Source of the DNA: Nostoc sp. UHCC 0302
Lineage (GTDB): Bacteria; Cyanobacteriota; Cyanobacteriia; Cyanobacteriales; Nostocaceae
DNA: 64,000 nt
Direction of reading: 5' to 3'
Assembly: GCF_038096175.1 (NCBI RefSeq)
Contig: NZ_CP151099.1
Span: forward strand, 994,501 to 1,058,500
The notes under the pieces were generated by a model. The model worked only from the letters and a program-made list of their open reading frames with translations, did no database searches and was not told the origin of the DNA. Below are positions 46,089 to 55,900 of the stretch, one piece after another. A program made the position numbers and the translations under genes. Within the stretch, counting starts at the first letter, position 1. Each line of letters begins with the position of its first letter.

Positions 46089-48247
46089 AATGGTTTTCGT
46101 TGACGACGGGTTATTGGTAGCTTGGTGTAAATAGCCTCCTGAAACTTAGCAACATCAAATTCGGCAATACTGAATACTCCGATTTTCTCGAACAGCCGCG
46201 ATGAAACGCTGTCTTGACAGATGTAGTTAACGCGAATGTCTTCATGTAAAGATTCCAAAAGCAGTTGGATGTTCGCTAGACGCGCCTCTTCAATGGTTTT
46301 ACTGTTGGTGTCATCAGGATTAAGGGTATGTCCATAACTGCGAACATGAAAACGGCACTCTCTTGGCCCGGCGGGAACTAACGAAAAAGTTTGGACGTGT
46401 TCAGGAAATACGCTTAAAGAAAAAGGCATGGGGATTTCTTCTTGCGCTGACATCGAGCAGAAGGCTGAGTAACACAGCGTTTCGGGCAGAGAATCATTTT
46501 CAGCAGCAAAATCTTGTAATTCTTGCTCACGCTCCCAAGAATGTCGAGCGATCGCTTTGGCGCAATTATAGTATTGTCGCTCGATTGGGGTTAAGCTGGG
46601 TGAAGCCGGGTCGCGCATGGGAATAATCATGCCGTTGATGCCTTCACAATCACTCGACACTCCAAACCGCCGGGTTAAACCTTTGTGCATCATGGGAAAG
46701 TGGTAATCTTCTAAGAAGTTTTCCCACAGGAGTTTGTAATCCACCTCCACACTAATGTCATACTGACCGGCTCCACCGATGGGTTGCATATCTTCAAGTT
46801 TGTAAGGTTCTAATAAGCCAGGTAGATACCAACTTTCGGCTAATCTTGAACCTTCCGAAGTAAAGCGAATGAAAATAAATCCATAAAAAATGTCAATATC
46901 GATGGGTTCTAAACCGTAGTTTGGTAAACCAAATTTTGGATAACTCCCCCGTTGTGTGACATCCTGAAGTTTGCCGGCGAACAATTCACCGCTTGTAGTG
47001 CGGATGACATAGGCTCGTTCACCGACAATATCCAGCCAAGTGAAGTTACCCGGTTGCGGAACTTCGTTGATATGGCAAACAAATTGCCAAGTTGGTTTAA
47101 TTAAATGCTCAATTTCGAGAGCAAACAATGCTGCATCACCATAAATCCATATTGGCAATGCTTGTCTTCTTTCAGATGATTCGGAATATTCTATGCCATC
47201 AGTATCAATTTTAGGATACTTAATGGACTTTTCAATTAACTGGCTTTGCTCGTCACTGCTATAAACTCGTTGCAGCACTTCATCCAGTTCTGAGGTTGAC
47301 CCATCACTATCGACGGTCAAGATAGCGTGTTTGAGTTCCCCAATTAATGACCCTAGAGTTAATTGGCGATTATCGTTGGTTCTTCCTTGAGTAATATCTG
47401 CAATTAGCTGTTTAATTTCTGCTTCTAAATAACCAATTCTCAACCACAGGCGGATTTGTTCTGGAAGTGTGGCGCTTTCCCCATCTGCATAGCCTGGACT
47501 CACAGAATTGAGCAGATTAGTAATTTCTACACCGATATTTTGCTGGTTCTCAGGTTGGGATTCTTGCTTGAGGTGATTATTTTCTGAAAGCTTGGCAAAA
47601 ACCTTTTGATTCTCATCAATCTTGACCTCAAACTCCTGCAAACTGTAATTTTTCAGGTCAAAATCAGCGCCAAATTCTCCTCTATTTGCCCCTGGTGCAT
47701 TCTTGCAATGACCATCTATACCAAATGCCCATCCATGATAAGGACAAAGAGCCGGTTTATCTACGCCTACACAACCGTGACCTTCAAATACTGGTGCTTG
47801 GCGATGAGTGCAGACGTTGAGGAAAACGCGAATCGTCCCGTCTGCTTGGCGCACAGCCACCAACGGTTCCTGAAAAATTTGCACAGTCACAAAATCTCCA
47901 GGCTGGGGAATTTCTGCTGCACGACAAATAAAATACCAATTTTTCTTTAGTTCTGATGGTTCAACAAAAATGGAACGAATAATTTTAGCGGCAAAATAAT
48001 TATAAACAGTTTTGATATTGACTTGTGTATTATGACGTTTATTATATTCAACAACTGCATTTACGAGATATTTATAGACTGTTTCAACATCAGGCTCACC
48101 CTTTGCTGACAATAAAATACTGACAAAATTATTCCATGCTACTTCATCATTTTTAGCAAGGTTAGTACCCACAACAGCAAGGGAGTATTGCTGTCGTCCA
48201 ACTTCAACAAAAAGTTTACACAGTTCCTTTTCTTTTACTAAAGTCAT
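46085..48247 (-). CDS. Large Rieske oxygenase with a second, ligand-less Rieske-like domain
   Basis: The 720-residue protein has a unique N-terminal ~100-residue helical part, then an intact Rieske [2Fe-2S] domain with CTHRQAP and CPYHGWAF (residues ~150-185). A linker of about 120 residues follows, then a second Rieske-like fold starting near [14 protein letters not shown]. In this second copy the segment that should hold the C-x-H and C-x-x-H ligands reads [10 protein letters not shown] and lacks them. The C-terminal catalytic domain has [13 protein letters not shown], providing the two iron histidines. It should be a ring- or carbon-hydroxylating monooxygenase or dioxygenase. Its partner reductase is not in the window. 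Confidence 0.85.
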   Translation of the reverse strand: MTLVKEKELCKLFVEVGRQQYSLAVVGTNLAKNDEVAWNNFVSILLSAKGEPDVETVYKYLVNAVVEYNKRHNTQVNIKTVYNYFAAKIIRSIFVEPSELKKNWYFICRAAEIPQPGDFVTVQIFQEPLVAVRQADGTIRVFLNVCTHRQAPVFEGHGCVGVDKPALCPYHGWAFGIDGHCKNAPGANRGEFGADFDLKNYSLQEFEVKIDENQKVFAKLSENNHLKQESQPENQQNIGVEITNLLNSVSPGYADGESATLPEQIRLWLRIGYLEAEIKQLIADITQGRTNDNRQLTLGSLIGELKHAILTVDSDGSTSELDEVLQRVYSSDEQSQLIEKSIKYPKIDTDGIEYSESSERRQALPIWIYGDAALFALEIEHLIKPTWQFVCHINEVPQPGNFTWLDIVGERAYVIRTTSGELFAGKLQDVTQRGSYPKFGLPNYGLEPIDIDIFYGFIFIRFTSEGSRLAESWYLPGLLEPYKLEDMQPIGGAGQYDISVEVDYKLLWENFLEDYHFPMMHKGLTRRFGVSSDCEGINGMIIPMRDPASPSLTPIERQYYNCAKAIARHSWEREQELQDFAAENDSLPETLCYSAFCSMSAQEEIPMPFSLSVFPEHVQTFSLVPAGPRECRFHVRSYGHTLNPDDTNSKTIEEARLANIQLLLESLHEDIRVNYICQDSVSSRLFEKIGVFSIAEFDVAKFQEAIYTKLPITRRQRKPL

Positions 48248-48268
48248 TTCATTTTTTCCTACTTTCCA

Positions 48269-48847
48269 TCAGATTCGCGAGCAATTGTTCTGGAATTGTG
48301 GCATCGATAGATAATTGGTGTATCCTAATTTTTCTAACTTAGTTAAAATTTTATTTGCACTTTGGGCAATACTTTCTTCATTAGTTTTGCATTCAACATC
48401 AGGTTCAAGAGGTATTTCATATAAATCATCAATTCCAGTGAAATTTTTGATTTCACCAGCTCTAGCTTTTTTATACAACCCTTTGACATCTCGCTGTTCG
48501 CAAACTTCTAATGGTGCATTAACGTATACTTCAATAAAATCTCCAATCCGTTCTTTAGTTTCTTCACGAATTGCTCGATATGGCGAGATTACCGAAACCA
48601 GCACAATCACATTATTTCTAGTTAGCAGGTGAGCTACAAAACCGATTCGCCGAATATTTTCGTCTCGATCTTCTTTGCTAAAAGTTAACCCCTTACTTAA
48701 GTTTTGGCGAACTACGTCGCCGTCTAGTACTTCAATTTTATATCCTTGCGATCGCAACTGGGTCTCCAAAAATTGGCAGATGGTAGTTTTGCCAGCACCA
48801 CTCAAACCAGTTAACCATATTGTTACGCCACGCTGTTTCTCCACCAT
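48269..48847 (-). CDS. cysC: Adenylylsulfate (APS) kinase
   Basis: The 192-residue kinase phosphorylates APS to PAPS, the sulfate donor of sulfotransferases. It has the P-loop GLSGAGKTT, the LDGDVVRQNLSKGLTFSKEDRDENIRR block split by family-typical spacing, and VYVNAPLEVCEQRDVKGLYKKA. It stands alone, without sulfate adenylyltransferase. Placed between the Rieske gene and the NRPS that contains a sulfotransferase domain, it should supply that domain. The pairing strongly supports sulfation of the product. Confidence 0.92.
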   Translation of the reverse strand: MVEKQRGVTIWLTGLSGAGKTTICQFLETQLRSQGYKIEVLDGDVVRQNLSKGLTFSKEDRDENIRRIGFVAHLLTRNNVIVLVSVISPYRAIREETKERIGDFIEVYVNAPLEVCEQRDVKGLYKKARAGEIKNFTGIDDLYEIPLEPDVECKTNEESIAQSANKILTKLEKLGYTNYLSMPQFQNNCSRI

Positions 48848-49002
48848 CTTACCCTTTTACTAAACTGCTGGTCTAAAAAAGTGTATTTTAAGAGTTTTAA
48901 GCTTCCATTTTTTCCCAAATTATACATCAATTTGCTAATAACCAATAGCTTTAATTTATTCACAATTAGCAATTGGCTATTAGCCATTGACAATACTTAA
49001 TA

Positions 49003-49827
49003 TTAATCTTCTAGAATTGGTTCCGGGATAGATGGTACTGGATGATCTAGGCGATAAGCATTCCAAGATTTGATGAAACATTCTCGTTTCATTCCTGAAA
49101 AACGCCCTATTTGTTTATGAAATAAACTCTCATAAAAATTCAACTCTTTCTTTAAGTAGTAAGGAGCTTTTTCTCTATAAACTTTCACAAACATTCTGTA
49201 AGTATTATAATGCTTAGCTGCTACATCCTCTGAGTAAAACATCAAATCGTCTTCAATATCATTGACAACTTCTAAAGCCCACATGAGTTTCAATTCTTCA
49301 TTTAACTCTTCTTCTCCGTAATTTAAACCTAACATTTTTAGCAAAGTACAATGTAATACTCTATAGTCAGAAGAGCGTAGTTCAGCAGCCTTTTTAATCA
49401 TTTCATGAGTAACATGAGAAGTTGCTAATAGCTGGGTTTCTAATTCAAAATATTCTCCTAATTTTTGCATATAGAATTCGACTTTACAATGTTTAAGATT
49501 ATACTCTTCTAAAACAGCCAAAATCATTTCTTGTTTGGATTGCCAAGGAGAATGTTGAAGCGTTCCATAGCCTTCACTTTGAATTTTCTCAACTTCATCA
49601 TCAGTTTGATAAACCAGAGCTTCAATAAAACCTAAAATGGGATAAAACCGAAAGAAGTCATTCATTGAGAGGTTATAAATTGGAAAATAATAAAGTACAA
49701 ATTCTCTCAATACTCTGCTAGACCTACGCATACTCTGATAAGAAATACAAGAGATTTTGGAAGCAAATTTATTAACCAAAATCCCTGGATTACGCGTGGT
49801 TGTGAATGTCGCTTTCGAGATTGTCAT
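49003..49827 (-). CDS. Class I isoprenoid-synthase-like all-helical protein
   Basis: This 274-residue all-helical protein starts at the ATG at 49827; the longer frame begins with a TTG. The block EVVNDIEDDLMFYSEDVAAKHYNTYRMF resembles the Mg-binding second-aspartate region of prenyltransferases and terpene synthases, which commonly have NDIxD followed by a basic or hydroxyl-rich helix. The first aspartate motif is less obvious (DDEVEK near residue 77 is a candidate). The family is not firmly identified. It lies with the IPP isomerase gene in the same run of genes, which supports an isoprenoid role. Other all-helical folds are possible. Confidence 0.5.
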   Translation of the reverse strand: MTISKATFTTTRNPGILVNKFASKISCISYQSMRRSSRVLREFVLYYFPIYNLSMNDFFRFYPILGFIEALVYQTDDEVEKIQSEGYGTLQHSPWQSKQEMILAVLEEYNLKHCKVEFYMQKLGEYFELETQLLATSHVTHEMIKKAAELRSSDYRVLHCTLLKMLGLNYGEEELNEELKLMWALEVVNDIEDDLMFYSEDVAAKHYNTYRMFVKVYREKAPYYLKKELNFYESLFHKQIGRFSGMKRECFIKSWNAYRLDHPVPSIPEPILED

Positions 49828-49917
49828 AAACAATAAATAAGGTTGGTGTGGAAAACTTAAAACAATGGACAAAGTGAGGGCAAGTCTTCTCTTATCAGAG
49901 ACGAATTGTTAACGACT

Positions 49918-52900
49918 TCATTCAATTTCTGCTAGCAGTTCATCCAACGCTTCTTGGCTTAAACCAACTTCAGGGAAATCTGAAGGAGTATAGCCTCCTG
50001 CTTCTGGAGATATACAGTGGTCGATAATAGCTTCTAAGACTTTCAGATAGTTTTTAGCCAAGTTTTCTACAGTAGCTTGGTGATGGAAAGCTGCGCTATA
50101 TTTCCACTCCAGTTGCAATCTGCCTTCAATGACTAATCCATTCACATTTAACAAATGGCGGCGCTGTCCTTTGGGACTGTGAATAGAACCGCTAGACTCT
50201 TGGGCATATTTCCAACCAAGGGGCGTTAGGTGCGTTTGGTCGAATTGACCCAAGTAATTAAAGCTCACCTGAGCTTGAGGGAGTAACTCAAGTTGCTTGC
50301 TTATGGTTGCATCCATGCTCAGATACCGCAGGATGCCATAGCCAATGCCTCGGTTGGGGATGCGTCGCAGTTGCTCCTTGACCGACTTGAGAGCCTCTCC
50401 AGGATGGTGAAGACCTCCAAGTTTTAAGCAAACGGGGAATATACTAGTAAACCAGCCTACTGTGCGGGACAAGTCTACATCCTCAAACAAGTCCTCTCGT
50501 CCGTGACCTTCTAATTCAATCAGTAGGGAGTCATAGCCTGTCCATCCAGCAAAACTTTGTACTAATGCGGTCAAGAGTACATCGTTAATTTGAGTGTTGT
50601 AGGCTCCAGGGACATCCTGCAACAGAACGCGAGTCTGTTCTGCACTTAGGGATATAGAGACAATCTGACTTGAATCAACAGTGTTTTCTGAGGCAACAGC
50701 AACAAAATCCAACGGTAAAGGAGCAACTGCCAACGACCTTTGCAGCCAGTAATCTAGTTCTGAGTGCAGTTCTTGAGCGCCTGCATAATCCTGCAATCTG
50801 ATTGCCCAATCCTTGAAGGAAGTTGTTTTTGCAGGAAGTTGGATGTTGTTCCCACTATCTAATTGTTTATATGCCGCAGATAAATCTTCCAGCAATATCC
50901 GCCAGGAAATCCCATCCACAGCTAAGTGATGGATGACGATGAGCAAGCGTCTAGGGGAAGATTTGCCTAAGTTAAACAGAACGACCCGCAGTAGCGGCCC
51001 ATCTGCTAAATTTAGCGATCGCTGTATTTCATCTGCCTTTAACTCAATTGCCTTTGATTGTTCTGCTTGAGTCAGGTTGGACAAATCAGCGATTGCTAAT
51101 GAGACTGCATCGCACACATCACTGTTGTACTGTTGCCATTGCGCTGCTTGCTGCACAAACCGCAGCCGTAAAGCGTCATGATGGTACACCAGCTTTTGTA
51201 ATGCCTGTTCTAGTAATTCCAGTTGGATATTTGGCGGAACTTCTAGCAGGAAAGATTGGTTAAAGTGATGGGGTTCGGGTAAATTCCGCTCAAAGAACCA
51301 ATGCTGAATTGGTGTTAGGGGAACAATGCCCTTAACTAAACCCTGTTCTGCCTCCTTAAAGGTAGTTGTCACTGCTACAGCAGCTAACTCAGCAATGGTT
51401 TGGTGCTGAAATAGCTGTTTTGGAGTCAGTTTTAACCCAGCTTGATTAGCTTTGGCGATGATTTGGATTCCAATAATGGAATCCCCACCCAATTCAAAAA
51501 AGTTGTCGTGAATACAAACTTGTTTTAATCGTAAAACATCTTGCCAAATTTTTACCAAGATTTTTTCAACATGGGTACGTGGAGAGACAAAGCCAGTCGA
51601 GTCATTAAATTCGAATTCTGGTACTGGTAAGGCACGACGGTCTACCTTGCCATTGGGCGTAATCGGCAATACCTCCAAAACTGTGAAAGATGCAGGAACC
51701 ATGTAGTCGGGGAGCTTTTCTTTGACGAACGATCGCAACTCGCTACTGGTAGGCTGTTTTCCTTCGGGGATCACATAGGCTGCCAAATTTTTAATACCAG
51801 GCTGATCTTCCCTAGCAATGACAACTGCATCCCGTACTTGGGGGTGTCGAGTTAAAATCACCTCAATTTCTGCAAGCTCAATTCGGAAACCACGGATTTT
51901 AACTTGGTTGTCAATGCGGCCAATAAACTCAATATTTCCGTCAGGTAAGTACCGAGCTAAGTCTCCTGTTCTATACAACTTTTTGCTAGAAGTTAATTGT
52001 GCTTCAGCAATGGGATTTGAGATAAACTTTTCCTCGGTTAAATCTTGACGGTTGAGATAACCTCTGGCTAAACCATCACCTCCAATACATAGTTCACCAG
52101 GAACGCCAATCGGTACAGGTTGGAGATGACGATCCAGAATATAGATTTGTGTATTAGCAATTGGTTGTCCAATTGGCAAATTTGTTGCACCCTCTGGTAC
52201 TTCCTGCACCAAGTACCAGGAAGAGAAAGTAGTATTTTCTGTTGGGCCGTAAACGTGAAGCAGTCGCTTTGGAGGCTGATTTTGCAGTACTGTCCGCACC
52301 CAGTTTGGTTCAACCGCTTCTCCGCCAAATAAAACGGTTTGTAGAGTTTTAAAGATCCCTGGTACTTGACTTACCAACTGGTTGAATAAAGCTGTTGTGA
52401 CGAACAAAAAGTCAATCTGCTGATCTTGCAGTTGTATAGCAAGTTGTGGCGGCGAAAGCAGAACTTCTTTAGTAATACCTACTAGACTAGCTCCATTAAG
52501 CAAAGCTCCCCAAATTTCAAAGGTAGCAGCATCAAAAGCTGCATTCGAGGCTTGAGCAACTCGGTGATTAGCTGTTAACTTCACGTAGTTAGTGTTACAA
52601 ACTAACCGATTAACAGCTTGATGAGTAACGCCTATGCCTTTTGGCTTTCCTGTAGAACCAGAGGTATAAATTACATAAGCTAGGTTATGATTCGATGTCT
52701 CACTTGTGGGATTTTCCTGGCTATATTTGCTAATTACCTCTTCCCAGTCAGTATCTAAAAATATAACGTGAGCGTTGGTTTTTGGGATCTGCGCTTTTAA
52801 CTGTTCTTGAGTCAGCAGTATTGCAACCTGAGAATCATTCAGCATATAAGCCAAACGTTCTTGAGGATATGCCGGATCGAGTGGTAAGTATGCTCCGCCA

Positions 52901-55900
52901 GCTTTGAGAATAGCTAGCAGCCCAAGTACCATTTCGAGCGATCGCTCGACGCAAATCCCCACTAATACTTCTGTTTTAACTCCCAAGCTTTGTAGATAAT
53001 GCGCTAATTGATTGGCGCGATCGTTCAATTCTCGATATGTCAGAGACTCATCCTCATACACCACAGCCACAGCATCTGGTGTTTGTTCTACCTGTTCCTC
53101 AAACACTTGATGGATACATTTAGTATCGGGATATGGTACGTGGGTATCATTCCATTCCACTAGCAATTGATGACGTTCACGCTCAGTTAGCAATGGCAAT
53201 GTACCTACTGATGCTTGAGGATTCGCCACAATTCCCGCTAATAGTGTCTGGAAATGACCAGTCATGCGAGCAATTCTGTCTTCATCAAACAAATCGGTGT
53301 TATATTGCCAAAACCCTTGCAGTGAGTTTCCTTCGGCTGTGTTTGTTTCCCACATTTGTAATGTGAGGTCAAACTTGGCGTTGACGTTATCTAGATTTAG
53401 AGGAGCGATCGCAAGTTCAGGTGTTTCTAATTGCTCCATTAGGGTATTCTGCAATGCAAACATCACCTGAAACAGGGGACTGTGGCTAAGACTACGCTCT
53501 ATTTGCAAAGCTTCGATAATCTGTTCAAAGGGTACGTCTTGGTTGGCGTAGGCATCCATGCAAGTAGAACGTACTTGCGTTAGTAGCTTGGAAAAACTCG
53601 GATTATCTTCTAGTCGAGTTCGCATCACCAAGGTATTGGCAAAAAAGCCAATTAACCCTTCTATATCTTGATGGTTGCGGCTAGCGATCGGTGTTCCTAG
53701 CAGAATATCTTCTTGACCGCTGTAACGGAACAGTAGAGTCGCATAAGCCGCCATCAAGGTCATAAATAAGGTAGTTCCTGACTTTTGGCTGAGTTCTTTC
53801 AGCGATGCCGTCAGTTTGGCATCTAGCTGGAAGGAAAAACACCAACCTCGGAAAGTTTGCACGGAGGGACGAGGCCTATCTGTAGGTAGTTCTAACAGAG
53901 GTGGTGCGTCTGCTAATTGTTGCTTCCAATAATTGATTTGGGTTTGTAGGGGCGCAAAGCCTTGCGCCCCTCCTTGTAACCATTGACGTTGCCAAATCGT
54001 AAAATCTGCATATTGAATCGGTAGTTGTGGGAGGGGAGAAGGTTCGCCAACTAAGAAAGTTTGATACAAACTCGACAATTCTTTGATGAGTACTCCCATT
54101 GACCAACCATCACCAATGATGTGGTGCATGGTCAATAACAAAGCAAATGACTCTAACTTGAGCTGTACTAAGGTGACTCGCAGCAACAGTCCTTTGGTGA
54201 GGTCAAAGGGTTGTAATTGATCTTGGGTTGCTAAAAGTTGCAATTGTTCTGACTGTTCTTGTCCTGACAATTGTTGCAAGTTTACAACCGAGAGTTTCAT
54301 CGTTGCCTGGGGAGCAATTACTTGTACAGGTGTTCCCTCTACGGCACTAAAAGTGGTGCGTAGAATTTCGTGGCGGCGGATAATCTCGTTGAGACTGCGT
54401 TCTAAAACTTCTACATTCACACGTCCATTGAGACGAACAGCCTTAAACATATTGTAGAAAGGGCTGTCCGGCTCTAATTGCGCTAAAACCCATAGCCGCT
54501 GTTGGGCGAAAGAAAGCGGGAATGTTTGAGATTCTGTTTGATTTCCCCGACTAACTTTCGCAATAGCACGGTTATTTCTTTGATATCCCAAAGACTCTGC
54601 TAAGCGCCAAGTTGCATCGCCTAAAAAGTCGCTGGTGTAATACTGCTTCCAACTATCTGCGGTGCTAGGATTAATGCCCTGATGTTCGTGAAATTTCACA
54701 TCCCCCACCATTCTAGACTGGGCATAGATTCCATCGGTCATGCGCTGCTTTTTCTCTTTGTAGGGTTGCAGCATATCAGGATGGAACTCAAGTCCTAAAA
54801 ATTGACATAAGCCCTCAACACTTGTCTGTGGCTGACTAACGATGTCTTCAAATTTGACTTGATACTGGCGTTCTTGGGGAACTTGTTGCAAAAATTCGAG
54901 AATATTTTGATGGCTAATTAGCCAAACGAGTTCAGCGAGTTCTCGCCTATTGAAGGGATGTTGATATGGAAATGTTTGCTCTACTCTAGCTTCTTCATAA
55001 GAGCGCATCGTTGCATAAGGATGACGCACAAGGTGTATGTAGAGTGGGTTGTGGAAGTTTATTTCCGCACGTTTGAGAGTTTCTAAATCTATGGAGTAGG
55101 AGGGGGTCTTGTCTACCAAGATTTTATCGCCCAGCCATTGCTGTATAAGTTGGTAGAACTGCTTGGTAGTGAGATTTTTCGCTGACAATTCTTCCATAAG
55201 TGCGATCGCCTCTTCTGGACTACACCCCCGGATTTGCATAATTGTACGAATCGTCCCTTCCATCCAAAAGCTGTAACGTCCAGAAAACGCTGCTTTCCGT
55301 TCCCCAAGAGTATTAAACGTCAGCAGTTCTAATTCTGGAGGCGCGAACAATTGGGGATTTCCTCCTAGAATGACGCGGAGTAAAGTAGAACCGCTGCGAT
55401 GAGGCGAAAGGATAAAGATAGCTGGCGGGTTTTTGATTGCATCGTCATCTATTGGTGGAGTAAGAGGAGGAATCAACGAGCGCATTTGCAAAACTTTAGC
55501 TTCATCGATGCGCTCTTGTGGTAATTCACTAATTACAGTTATTTCCTTACCCAGGAGTTTTGCTGCTGTCTGCGGGTAGTGTTTTTCTATGTAAGCTGCT
55601 AGATTTGCAACTGTCTTAGTATCAAATAGGACAACAAAATGAATAATCTCGTTTAATTGCGCTTGGAGTTTATTAATCATAATAGCTCCCCGAATCGAGT
55701 CGCCACCTAGTTCAAAGAAGTTATCATCAATACCTACTCTGTCTAGTTTGAGGGCTTCTGCGAATAAATGTGCGATCGCCTTCTCTATAGGAGTGCGAGG
55801 AGCAACAAATTCTATATCTAACTGAGGACGTTGACGCTGTTGTCGTGATGCAATCTCTTTGAGAATTAGTTCGGGACTGTAGAGATTCCGAGCAATGCGC

